Positions 39,887 to 47,585 of a DNA stretch of 64,000 nt are shown one piece after another. Origin of the DNA: Candidatus Promineifilum breve (GTDB lineage: Bacteria; Chloroflexota; Anaerolineae; Promineifilales; Promineifilaceae); contig NZ_LN890655.1 in assembly GCF_900066015.1 (NCBI RefSeq), positions 2,768,726 to 2,832,725 of the forward strand, in the 5' to 3' direction. Every line of letters begins with the position of its first letter. Position 1 is the first letter of the stretch. Below the pieces are notes generated by a model. It saw only the letters and a program-made list of their open reading frames with translations, did no database searches and was not told the origin of the DNA. Made by a program: the position numbers and the translations under genes.

Positions 39887-39966
39887 GAAATCCACAGATT
39901 ACATAGATTACGCAGATTGAAGAATCTTCTTAAAAATCTGCGTAATCTGTGTAATCTGTGGATTTC
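39887..39966. repeat. GATTACGC/GATTACAT palindrome abutting the rnc stop
   Basis: Arms GAAATCCACAGATTACATAG... (39887-39917) and its inverse (39935-39966) enclose a second small dyad GAAGAATCTTCT. It ends exactly at the stop codon of rnc (39967-39969). The same family is at 314-377. Confidence 0.88.
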
Positions 39967-40671
39967 CTACTCTTCCTCCGGCATTGTGGCCGCCCGCAGC
40001 AGGCCCTCGGCCGCGGCGGCCTGGGCGGCGGTTTGTTTGCTGCGCCCGCGCCCCTCGCCCCACATCTCGCCGCCGACCATGACCCGCACGGTGAACGTCC
40101 GGGCGTGGTCCGGCCCCTCGCTGCCGGCCACACGGTAATAGGGCGTCACGTTGAAGCGCGCCTGGGCCCACACCTGAAACTCGCTCTTGGCGTCTTTGTG
40201 CAGTTGCCCGGCGCGGATGTCCTCCAGCATGGGGCGGATGATGCCCTCGATGATCGGCCGCGTTTCCTCCAGCCCGCGATCCAGATAGATCGCGCCCATG
40301 ACCGCCTCGAACGAGGCGCACAGCAGCGGCGTGCGGTCGCGGCCGCCGCTCTCTTCCTCGCCCAGCCCCATGCGCAGGTAGCGGCCCAGGTCAACGTCGC
40401 GGGCGAATTTTGCCAGCGTCTCGGCCCGCACCAGCGCCGCCCGCAGCGCCGTCAGTTCGCCCTCGTCCATCTCCGGGAAACGGTGATAGAGATAGCCGGC
40501 GACGACGAAATCGATCACCGCGTCGCCCAGGAACTCCAGCCGCTCGTTGTCTTCCAGGATGGCGCCGGGATTTTCGTTGAGATAGGAGCGATGGGTCAGC
40601 GCCCGCGACAGCAGCGAGAAGTCGTCGAAGGCCACGCCCAGCCGTTCGCTCAATTCCATTAAGTCGTCCAT
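39967..40671 (-). CDS. rnc: Ribonuclease III
   Basis: The 234-aa product has the RNase III signature 'NERLEFLGDAVIDFV' (about 38-52), the second catalytic region 'FEAVMGAIYLDRG' (about 118) and a C-terminal dsRNA-binding domain (about 155-230). It cleaves double-stranded RNA in rRNA and mRNA processing. Its ATG follows the repeat arm CACAGATTACAC directly, with no Shine-Dalgarno site, so translation may be coupled to fabF, whose stop is 18 bases upstream. In a genome full of long transcribed hairpins this enzyme is a natural processing partner (inference). Confidence 0.96.
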   Translation of the reverse strand: MDDLMELSERLGVAFDDFSLLSRALTHRSYLNENPGAILEDNERLEFLGDAVIDFVVAGYLYHRFPEMDEGELTALRAALVRAETLAKFARDVDLGRYLRMGLGEEESGGRDRTPLLCASFEAVMGAIYLDRGLEETRPIIEGIIRPMLEDIRAGQLHKDAKSEFQVWAQARFNVTPYYRVAGSEGPDHARTFTVRVMVGGEMWGEGRGRSKQTAAQAAAAEGLLRAATMPEEE

Positions 40672-40689
40672 GTGTAATCTGTGGATTTC
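40671..40689. repeat. Single repeat arm forming the whole fabF-rnc spacer
   Basis: TGTGTAATCTGTGGATTTC is identical to 39948-39966. Both copies are followed by (C/T)TACTCTTC, which includes the stop codon of rnc or fabF. One arm of the palindrome, plus adjoining stop codon, has been duplicated. Confidence 0.85.
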
Positions 40690-41940
40690 TTACTCTTCGT
40701 ATTCCCTTACAACGACCACCGCATTGTGGCCGCCGAAGCCGAAAGCGTTGTTGAGGCAGACGCGCACGCGGCCGGGGCGGGCGGTGTTGGGCACGTAGTC
40801 CAGATCGCAGGCCGGGTCGGGCGTGTAGTAGTTGATCGTCGGCGGCATGATCTGGTCGCGAATTGCCAGGGTGCAGAAGACGGACTCAATCGCCCCGGTC
40901 GCGCCCATGATGTGGCCGGTCATCGACTTGGTGGAACTGACCGCCGTGCGGTAGGCGTGCTCGCCCAGGGCGGCCTTGATGGCCGTGGTCTCGGCCGCGT
41001 CGTTGAGCGGCGTGGCCGTGCCGTGGGCGCTGACGTAGTCGATGTCTTCCGGTCGCAGCCGGGCGTCGGCCAGCGCCTTGCGGATGGCGCGGGCCGCGCC
41101 GGAGCCGTCGTCGGGCGGGGCGGTGATGTGGTGGGCATCGGTCGTCTGGCCGTAGCCGACGATCTCGGCCAGGATGGTGGCGCCGCGGGCCTGGGCGTGC
41201 TCCAGGCTCTCCAGCACCAGCATCCCTGCCCCCTCGCCGATGACCAGGCCGTCGCGGTCGGCGTCGAACGGCTGGGGCGTATCCCGTATCCTGGTCGAGG
41301 TCGCCCCGGCGCGCTCGAAGCCGCCGATGGCGACCGAGGTCAGGATCGACTCCGCGCCGCCGGTCAGGATGGCGTCCAGTTCGCCATAGCGGATGGCCCG
41401 GAAGGCGTGGCCTACGGCGTCGTTGCCGGCGGCGCAGGCGGTGGTGATGGTCGTCGTCGGCCCCAGGATGCCGTAGTCGATAGCCAGCATCCCGGCCGCG
41501 CCGTTGGGCATAATCATGGTGATGCCGAACGGGTTGAGCCGCCGCAGCCCGCCCTCGTGGAGGATGGCTTCCTGCTCGATGATCGTGCGCATCCCGCCGA
41601 TGCCCGTGCCCAGGGTGATGCCGATCTGCTCGCGGTTGTCGTCGGTGATGGTCAGGCCCGCCTGGCGCATGGCCTCGTGGGCCGCCGTCGCCGCCAATTG
41701 CTGGTAGCGGTCGCGCCGCCGGGCGTCCTTGCGATCCATGTAGTCGGCGGGATCGAAATCCTTCACTTCGCATAATCCGCCAATGGTGTGGTTGGGGTTA
41801 TCGACCAGGGTGATGGGGCCGAAGCCCGATTGCCCACGCAAGACGGCCGCCCACGTGTCGGGCACGTTGTGGCCCAGCGGGGTAATCAATCCCACGCCGG
41901 TGATCACCACCCTCCGGCGCGGTTCGTTGCCATTGTTCAT
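40690..41940 (-). CDS. fabF: 3-oxoacyl-[acyl-carrier-protein] synthase II
   Basis: The 416-aa condensing enzyme has the full triad: Cys in 'TTACAAGNDAVG' (about 165), His in 'VSAHGTATPLNDAAE' (about 305) and His in 'MTGHIMGATGA' (about 342). The start 41940 has GGAG seven bases ahead; a GTG/ATG five codons upstream is less likely. FabF extends acyl chains with malonyl-ACP in fatty-acid synthesis. No acpP gene lies next to it. It is upstream of rnc on the same strand. Confidence 0.95.
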   Translation of the reverse strand: MNNGNEPRRRVVITGVGLITPLGHNVPDTWAAVLRGQSGFGPITLVDNPNHTIGGLCEVKDFDPADYMDRKDARRRDRYQQLAATAAHEAMRQAGLTITDDNREQIGITLGTGIGGMRTIIEQEAILHEGGLRRLNPFGITMIMPNGAAGMLAIDYGILGPTTTITTACAAGNDAVGHAFRAIRYGELDAILTGGAESILTSVAIGGFERAGATSTRIRDTPQPFDADRDGLVIGEGAGMLVLESLEHAQARGATILAEIVGYGQTTDAHHITAPPDDGSGAARAIRKALADARLRPEDIDYVSAHGTATPLNDAAETTAIKAALGEHAYRTAVSSTKSMTGHIMGATGAIESVFCTLAIRDQIMPPTINYYTPDPACDLDYVPNTARPGRVRVCLNNAFGFGGHNAVVVVREYEE

Positions 41941-41978
41941 ACATTCACTCCACAAAACGGATTGGATATGAAGAGTTT

Positions 41979-42079
41979 AACGCCAGGGCGTAGCGAGTGG
42001 CGGGTGGCAAGTGGCGGGTGGCGCGTCGGCATACTCGCCACACGCCACCCGCTACTCGCCACCCGCTTCTCCCAGCGTT
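41979..42079. repeat. GGCGGGTGGCAAGTGGCGGG palindrome between moaDE and fabF
   Basis: The outer ends AACGCC...GGCG(A)TT type and inner octamers GTGGCGGG / GTAGCGAG versus CCACCCGC / TACTCGCC make a palindrome of about 100 bases. It overlaps the TAA stop codon of the MoaD-MoaE gene (42078-42080) and fills the gap 41941-42077. Confidence 0.85.
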
Positions 42080-42944
42080 AACGCTTCTCATTGTCATTCT
42101 CTGTCGGCCGGTATTGCCCCTCGACCCAGACGCTGCGGTCGGCGCCGACTTCCTTTTTCCACACCGGCACGATCTCCTTGAGCCGGTCGATGCCGTAGCG
42201 CGCCGCCTCGAATACGCCCACGTCACGGTGCGCCCCGGCGCAGGCCACAAAAGTCGTTGTCTGGCCCACGCCCAGGCGGCCGAGGCGCTGCACCAGGGCC
42301 ACGCCGCGCACCTCCGGCCAGCGCGCCCACATTTCGCGGGCGATCTGGGCCATTTTCTCCTCGGCCATGCTTTCGTAGGCTTCATAATCGAGGTGGAGCG
42401 TCGCCGGGGGCAGGCCGTCGCGCTGGGTGCGGCCGCGCACGAAGCCGGTGAAGCTGACGATTGCGCCGATTTCCGGGCCGCTGAGGTGGGCGTGGATGGC
42501 TTCTATGTCGAGGGGGGCGGTGGTTATGGCGAAGTAGGTGGGGTGGGGAGAAAAACCCTCTCCCCAGCCCTCTCCCGGGGGGAGAGGGAGTTGGCCCTCT
42601 CCCCAGCCCTCTCCCGGGGGGAGAGGGGGTTGGCCCTCTGCCCAGCCCTCTCCCGGGGGGAGAGGGGGTTGGCTCTCGTCCGGGGGGAAGGGGGTTTGGC
42701 CGCCGCTGACGGGGGGGAAGATGGCTACCTCGTCGCCCAGGGTTACCGGGGTTTCCGACCCGGCAAAGGCGCGATTGACGGCCACCAGCGCCGAGCGCAG
42801 AGCCGGAGCCAGCGCCGGGTAGTCGGCCCCCACCGCTTCCAGCAGCAACCCGACCGTCGTCGGGTCGGCCGGCAGCCTCACGCGGATGCGGTCGCTCCCG
42901 GCGCGATCCTTCAACGTGGCGAATAGACGGATTTCAATCTCCAT
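42078..42944 (-). CDS. Molybdopterin synthase, MoaD-MoaE fusion with repeat-derived linker
   Basis: The 288-aa product joins a MoaD-like small subunit (residues 1-82, ending 'IFPPVSGG', the Gly-Gly that is normally the free thiocarboxylated C terminus) to a MoaE-like large subunit (about 138-288). MoaE has 'IVSFTGFVRG', 'HRDVGVFEAARYGID' and the catalytic 'VPVWKKE'. The linker (83-137) contains three 13-residue repeats 'QPPLPPGEGWGEG' encoded by a genome repeat. Fused MoaD-MoaE (MoaX) is known in mycobacteria, where cleavage after Gly-Gly is needed; the same would be expected here. ATG 42944 is preferred to a GTG at 42968. It is downstream of moaC on the same strand. Confidence 0.9.
   Translation of the reverse strand: MEIEIRLFATLKDRAGSDRIRVRLPADPTTVGLLLEAVGADYPALAPALRSALVAVNRAFAGSETPVTLGDEVAIFPPVSGGQTPFPPDESQPPLPPGEGWAEGQPPLPPGEGWGEGQLPLPPGEGWGEGFSPHPTYFAITTAPLDIEAIHAHLSGPEIGAIVSFTGFVRGRTQRDGLPPATLHLDYEAYESMAEEKMAQIAREMWARWPEVRGVALVQRLGRLGVGQTTTFVACAGAHRDVGVFEAARYGIDRLKEIVPVWKKEVGADRSVWVEGQYRPTENDNEKR
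42555..42671. repeat. Three tandem 39-bp repeats read as the MoaD-MoaE linker
   Basis: Three near-identical 39-base units, each with CCCTCTCCCCAGCCCTCTCC and its inverse GGGGGGAGAGGG, are read in frame as 13-residue repeats. The same element is in the glycosyltransferase gene at 26473-26550. The unit length, divisible by three, preserves the reading frame. Confidence 0.9.
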
Positions 42945-43012
42945 AAGCCGGTCAGTGCCATCCGGCACCCCTATCTTAAATAAAACCCCCGCGCGGTCAG
43001 TTCGATGCGGTT

Positions 43013-43205
43013 AGTGGACAGTGGGCAGTGGATAGTGGGCAGTGGACAGTGGGTAGTGGGCAGTAGATCGCTATCCCAATCGCTATCGCATTCGCAATCG
43101 TTCTAAACGCCCCACGCAATTCAGCAGTTTTCACGCGCCACTCGCCACTCGCCACCCGCCACCCGCCACGCGCTACTCGCCACCCGCCACCCGCCACTCC
43201 CCACT
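43013..43205. repeat. Composite repeat block between moaC and moaDE
   Basis: Three families adjoin: AGTGGACAGTGGGTAG octamers (43013-43065), ATCGCTATCCCAATCGC-type units (43068-43100), and CCACTCGCCACCCGCC octamers (43135-43205). The last block encodes the final residues and TAG of moaC (43173-43175). The gap 42945-43172 contains no gene. Confidence 0.85.
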
Positions 43206-43661
43206 CCTCCCCCCCGCCTTGCTAATCAGCCGCACATCGGTCAGGCGCATGTCGCGGTCGACGGCCTTCGCCATGTCGTAGATCGTCAGTCCGGCGACGG
43301 TCACCGCCGTCAGGGCTTCCATCTCCACGCCCGTCTTGCCCGACACGCGCACCGTGGCCTCGATGTCGATGGCGCTGGCGTCCGGGTTGGGGGCGCAGGT
43401 GACGACGACCTGATTGAGCAGCAGCGGATGGCAGAGGGGGATGAGTTCGCTGGTGCGCTTGGCGGCCATGATGCCGGCCACCTGGGCCACGGCCAGCACG
43501 TCGCCCTTCTTCAGGCCGCCTTCCATGATAAGGTCGAGCGTGTCGGGGCGCATGGTGACCCGGCCGCGGGCCACGGCCACGCGCTCGGTCACGGCTTTGT
43601 CGCCTACGTCAACCATCGTGGCGCGGCCGGTCTCGTCCAGGTGGGTCAGGCGCTTGGTCAT
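43173..43661 (-). CDS. moaC: Cyclic pyranopterin monophosphate synthase MoaC
   Basis: The 162-aa product is of normal length and has '[18 protein letters not shown]', the active-site block 'IPLCHPLLL' and '[21 protein letters not shown]'. It makes cyclic pyranopterin monophosphate in molybdenum cofactor synthesis. The last seven residues ('EWRVAGGE' end) and the stop are encoded by the GTGGCGGGTGGCGAGTAG repeat, which joins the native MoaC ending at the conserved Ser-Gly. A TATAAT (43671-43676) precedes the start by 10 bases without a good -35. Confidence 0.94.
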   Translation of the reverse strand: MTKRLTHLDETGRATMVDVGDKAVTERVAVARGRVTMRPDTLDLIMEGGLKKGDVLAVAQVAGIMAAKRTSELIPLCHPLLLNQVVVTCAPNPDASAIDIEATVRVSGKTGVEMEALTAVTVAGLTIYDMAKAVDRDMRLTDVRLISKAGGRSGEWRVAGGE

Positions 43662-43686
43662 AGTTGTGGTATTATACCCCAATTCC

Positions 43687-43732
43687 AGACCTGACGGGTT
43701 GGCCGACTCCCATCCGCCAATCTGTCGGGTCT
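43687..43732. repeat. AGACCTGACGG palindrome between moaC and the PIG-L gene
   Basis: Ends AGACCTGACGGGTTGG and CCAATCTGTCGGGTCT are inverted; the centre is imperfect. Same family as 35687-35727. It lies between two divergent genes. Confidence 0.7.
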
Positions 43733-43743
43733 AAATACGCGCT

Positions 43744-44586
43744 ATGAAAGATTACTACACTCATCTCTACCTCTCCCCCCATTTCGATGACGCCGCCCTG
43801 TCGTGCGGCGGGCAGATCTTCCGCCACACGGCCGGCGACGATTCGGTGCTGGTGGTCACCGTCGCCACGGCCGAGCCGCCCCCCGGGCCGCATTCGGAGA
43901 CGGTGGCCTCGCTCCACCGCCGCTGGGCCGACAGCCTGGGCGGCGAGACCCCGGCATCGATCGTGGCCGAGCGCCAGGCCGAGGACGTGGCCGCCTTCGC
44001 CGTCCTGGGGGCCGACGTGCTCCATCTGCCGTTTCTCGATTGCATCTATCGCTGCGACGAGGACGGCGCGCCGCTCTATCCGGGGCCAACCGATATGTTC
44101 GGCGCGACGAACCCGACTGACGCCGCCGACGAGGCGTTGATCGCCGCCCTGGCCGGGCTGCCGCGCGCCGGGCGGGTCTATCTGCCGCTGGGCGTGGGCG
44201 GCCACGTCGATCACGCCCTGACCCGGCGGGCGGGCGAGCGGGCCTTCGCCGAGGTGACCTATTACGAGGATTATCCCTATACCATGAAACCCGGCGCGCT
44301 GGACGTGGTGCTACCCCCGGCCGGGCGCGGCAACTGGCAGGCCGAAACGGTGTGGCTGACCGAGACGGCGCTGGCGGCCAAGACCGAGTCCGTCTCGGCC
44401 TACCGCTCGCAACTCAGTTCGTTCTTCGCCGGGCCGGACGATCTGGCCGCCAAACTGCGCGAGGAAGGCCGGCGCGTGCTGGCCGACGCCCAGGCCGCGG
44501 GCGAGGCAGCGCCGGCCTGGGCCATCGGCGGCGAGCGGCTCTGGCGGCGGCGGGCATCTTTCACGCTTCATTCATTTGAACAATAG
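43744..44586 (+). CDS. PIG-L (LmbE-like) family deacetylase
   Basis: The 280-aa product has the family zinc motif 'SPHFDDAALSCGG' (about 11-23; the usual P-H-x-D-D) and the third ligand in 'GVGGHVDHALTR' (about 155). Members deacetylate N-acetylglucosaminyl conjugates such as those in GPI, mycothiol, bacillithiol or teicoplanin-like pathways. No partner gene pins down the substrate here. It is transcribed away from moaC and ends just before the promoter of the signalling cluster. Confidence 0.9.
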   Translation: MKDYYTHLYLSPHFDDAALSCGGQIFRHTAGDDSVLVVTVATAEPPPGPHSETVASLHRRWADSLGGETPASIVAERQAEDVAAFAVLGADVLHLPFLDCIYRCDEDGAPLYPGPTDMFGATNPTDAADEALIAALAGLPRAGRVYLPLGVGGHVDHALTRRAGERAFAEVTYYEDYPYTMKPGALDVVLPPAGRGNWQAETVWLTETALAAKTESVSAYRSQLSSFFAGPDDLAAKLREEGRRVLADAQAAGEAAPAWAIGGERLWRRRASFTLHSFEQ

Positions 44587-44605
44587 CCCCTCGCGGCCCT
44601 ATAAT
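44576..44605 (+). promoter_or_regulatory. Promoter of the kinase/phosphatase signalling cluster
   Basis: TTGAAC (44576-44581), 18-base spacer, TATAAT (44600-44605). The -35 overlaps the end of the PIG-L gene. The leader to the kinase start is about 130 bases and holds an imperfect dyad but no recognised riboswitch. Confidence 0.65.
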
Positions 44606-44743
44606 TGCCGTAGGCGCATTGGTGAGAGCGCGCTCCCCATTTTGACAGCGTTCCGGCGGCGGCCGGGGCATGATGGGCGAACCGGCGGCTGAATCCGACT
44701 CGATTCAGCCGCGCCGCTCGCTCGTTCGATTACAGGCACGATT

Positions 44744-46711
44744 ATGGAATTCGGCACGCGAGAGATGCCCTCCAAACCACAAAGCGGCGAAAGCAAGCCG
44801 CTGAACACCCGCGACGGCCAGGGATTGCAATCGGGCGCCGTCTTGCAGGGGCGCTATATGGTGCTGGGCGGGCTGGGCGCGGGCGGCTTCAGCTCCGTCT
44901 ATCGCGCGCGCGATTTGCGCTTTCCGTCGGTCACGCGGCTGTGCGCCGTGAAAGAGATGCTCATCGGCACGGTTGACCCGGAGATGCGCGAGTTGACGAT
45001 CAAATCGTTCGAGCGCGAGGCCAGCATGTTGGCGATGCTCAACCACCCGGCCATCCCCGACATCTTCGACTACTTCACCGACGGCAACCGCAGCTATCTG
45101 GTGCTGGAGTTCGTACCCGGCCAGAACCTGCAACAATGGCTGGACGAGACGGACGAGTACCTCGACGAGCCCAAGGCGCTCGACTGGGCGCTCCAGGTCT
45201 GCGACGCGCTGGCCTATCTGCACAGCCAGAAGCCGCAGCCCATCGTCTTCCGCGACCTGAAGCCGTCGAACATCATGATCGACCCCTACAACCACATTCG
45301 CCTCATCGACTTCGGCATCGCCAAGCTGTTCGAGGCCAATCAGGACAAGGGCACGATGATCGGCACGGCCGGCTACACCCCGCCGGAGCAGTATCGCGGC
45401 GAGGCCACCCCGGCGGCCGACGTCTACGGCCTGGGGGCCACGCTCCACCACCTGCTGACCCGCCAGGACCCGCGCCAGGAGACGCCCTTTACCTTCCACG
45501 AGCGGCCCATCCGCGCCGCCAATCCGGGCATCACCCGCGCCTTCGAGGCCATCATCATGCGCTGCCTGGCCTATGATCCCAAGGATCGCTTCCCCGACGC
45601 CATGGCCCTGCGCGAGGCGTTGCTCGTCCTGTCGGAGAGCGGTGGCGATGAGACCGATCTGGATCGGCTGGGGCCGATGGATAGCGGCCGGGGCTTCGCC
45701 ACAACGGACGGGGTGGGCGCGCCGACAATCGCGCTGAAGGCCGGCATCAGTCAGGTCAAGCCGCTGTGGGTCTTCCGCTGCGAGGACGAGATTCGCACCC
45801 GCCCGGCCATCGCCAAGGGCATCGTCTTCGCCGGAGCCTACGACAACAATCTCTATGCGGTGACGGCCGACAAGGGGGAATTCCTGTGGAAATACCCCAC
45901 CGGCGGCGGCATCGGCGGCTCGCCCACCGTCCACGAGGACGCGGTGATGGTCGGCTCGGCCGATCATTCGATCTACTCGCTGCAACTGCGCAAGGGGCGG
46001 CTCAACTGGCAGTTCAAGGCCGAGGGGCCGATCTACTCCACGCCGACGGTGCGCTTCGACCACGTTTTCTTTGGGGCCGATGACGGTTTCTTCTACGTGG
46101 TCAACGTGATGCGCGGCCAACTCTATTGGAAGACCAACATCTATAGCCCGGTGCGCTCCACCCCCTACGTCTCCGACGAACTGGTGCATTTCGGCACCGA
46201 GGGCGGCCAGATTCTGGGGCTGGAGCTGGGCACGGGCAAGCCCAAATGGCAGACCAAAGCCCAGCGCGCCGTCACGTCGTCGCCGCGCGTGGCCGACGAC
46301 ATCCTCTACGTCGGCTCCAGCGACGGCGCGGTCTACGCCATGGACGCCAGTTCCGGCTGGCCCATCTGGCGCTTCGCCACCAAGGGGCCGGTCGTCTCCA
46401 CGCCGACACTGTTCGAGGAGTCGCTGTTCATCGGTTCGGCCGACGGCCACCTCTACGCCATCGACATCACCCGCGGCCGGCAGTTGTGGGCCTTTCCGAC
46501 CAACGGCCAGGTCATCGCCGCGCCGGCCATCTGGGGCAACACGGTCTACTTCGGCTCCACCGACGGCAGCATCTACGGCGTCAGCGCGCGGCGCGGTGAG
46601 TTGCAATGGCGGTTCGACGCCGGCAGCCCGATTATCGGCTCGCCCACCATCCTGAATGGCGTTATCTACGTCGGCGCGACCGATCACTGCCTCTACGCCC
46701 TGCCCATCTGA
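44744..46711 (+). CDS. Ser/Thr protein kinase with C-terminal PQQ-type beta-propeller
   Basis: The 655-aa protein has a Hanks-type kinase domain (about 38-300): Gly loop 'LGGLGAGGFSSVYRA', Lys in 'CAVKEM', catalytic 'FRDLKPSNIMID' (Asp171; His of HRD replaced by Phe, as in many cyanobacterial-type kinases), 'LIDFGIAK' (Asp189) and 'AGYTPPEQYRG'. Residues about 340-655 carry six to seven PQQ/WD-like blades ('LYAVTADKGEFLWKYP', 'VYAMDASSGWPIW'). No membrane segment separates the two, so the propeller is cytoplasmic and probably senses a ligand or binds partners. ATG 44765 is an alternative start. The PP2C gene follows after 7 bases. Confidence 0.93.
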   Translation: MEFGTREMPSKPQSGESKPLNTRDGQGLQSGAVLQGRYMVLGGLGAGGFSSVYRARDLRFPSVTRLCAVKEMLIGTVDPEMRELTIKSFEREASMLAMLNHPAIPDIFDYFTDGNRSYLVLEFVPGQNLQQWLDETDEYLDEPKALDWALQVCDALAYLHSQKPQPIVFRDLKPSNIMIDPYNHIRLIDFGIAKLFEANQDKGTMIGTAGYTPPEQYRGEATPAADVYGLGATLHHLLTRQDPRQETPFTFHERPIRAANPGITRAFEAIIMRCLAYDPKDRFPDAMALREALLVLSESGGDETDLDRLGPMDSGRGFATTDGVGAPTIALKAGISQVKPLWVFRCEDEIRTRPAIAKGIVFAGAYDNNLYAVTADKGEFLWKYPTGGGIGGSPTVHEDAVMVGSADHSIYSLQLRKGRLNWQFKAEGPIYSTPTVRFDHVFFGADDGFFYVVNVMRGQLYWKTNIYSPVRSTPYVSDELVHFGTEGGQILGLELGTGKPKWQTKAQRAVTSSPRVADDILYVGSSDGAVYAMDASSGWPIWRFATKGPVVSTPTLFEESLFIGSADGHLYAIDITRGRQLWAFPTNGQVIAAPAIWGNTVYFGSTDGSIYGVSARRGELQWRFDAGSPIIGSPTILNGVIYVGATDHCLYALPI

Positions 46712-46718
46712 GATCGCT

Positions 46719-47549
46719 ATGAACCCAACCACACTGCCCCAGATCGAGAGCGGCTACCGGTGCGAGAACGGCGCCGTGCGCGAGCGCAACGAGGATGCCT
46801 GTCTGCTCTTCAAGGCCGAATTGGGCGGGCACTTTGCCCTGCGGCCGTTGGGCCTCTATGCCGTGGCCGACGGCATGGGCGGCGAGCGCGAGGGCCACGT
46901 CGCCAGCAACGCCGCCATCCGCGCCTTCGCCGAGTATGTGCTGACCAATCTCTATTTCCCGCTCTTGCGCCGCCGCGCGCCGCGCGAAGCCGACCTGCTG
47001 GACGCGCTGGAGCGGGGCGTCTTTGCCGCCCACGATGCCGTGACCAGCGAGAGCCTGAACGGTCGCGCCCACGCCGGGCCGGACGGAGCCGATGGGGTGA
47101 GCGGCAACGGCGGCACGACCCTGACCGCGGGCCTCATCTTCGGCCGCCGCCTCTACGTGGCCCACGTGGGGGATTCGCGCGCCTACCTATGGGCCGGCGA
47201 CGAATTGCGCCCGCTGACCGAAGACCACTCGCTGGTGCGCCGGCTGCAAGAGACGGGCCGCCTGTCGGCCGACGAGGCCCACAACTTCCAATATCGCAAC
47301 GTTCTGCTCCAGGCGTTGGGGCAAAACGGCGCGCTGACGGCCGATACCTTCGCCCTCGATTTGCCCGCGGCCGGCAAGCTGCTGCTGTGCAGCGACGGCC
47401 TGTCGGGCTTCGTCGCCGTGGAAGAGATCGCCGCCGTGCTGAGCGGCGACGGAACCGCCCAGCAATTGGCCGACCGCCTGTATGAAGCCGCCATGGACGC
47501 GGGGGGGCATGATAACATCTCCGCTCTGGTCGTCACCTTTGTTTTCTAG
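46719..47549 (+). CDS. PP2C-family protein phosphatase
   Basis: The 276-aa product has the metal-binding motifs of PPM phosphatases: 'VRERNEDAC', 'VADGMGGEREGHVAS', 'GGTTLTAGLIF', 'HVGDSRAYLW', 'CSDGLSGFV' and 'GGHDNISALVV'. It has no membrane segment. It starts 7 bases after the kinase and should reverse its phosphorylation. The pair resembles PknB/PstP-type modules but is soluble. Confidence 0.94.
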   Translation: MNPTTLPQIESGYRCENGAVRERNEDACLLFKAELGGHFALRPLGLYAVADGMGGEREGHVASNAAIRAFAEYVLTNLYFPLLRRRAPREADLLDALERGVFAAHDAVTSESLNGRAHAGPDGADGVSGNGGTTLTAGLIFGRRLYVAHVGDSRAYLWAGDELRPLTEDHSLVRRLQETGRLSADEAHNFQYRNVLLQALGQNGALTADTFALDLPAAGKLLLCSDGLSGFVAVEEIAAVLSGDGTAQQLADRLYEAAMDAGGHDNISALVVTFVF

Positions 47550-47585
47550 CCTGCCGCGTTGCCTGCCTTCGCGCCCCAATCGTCT

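Noticed and set aside
42078-42944. moaDE fusion as a pseudogene or frameshift
   Set aside because: All repeat units are 39 bp, the frame is open throughout and both domains keep their active-site residues.
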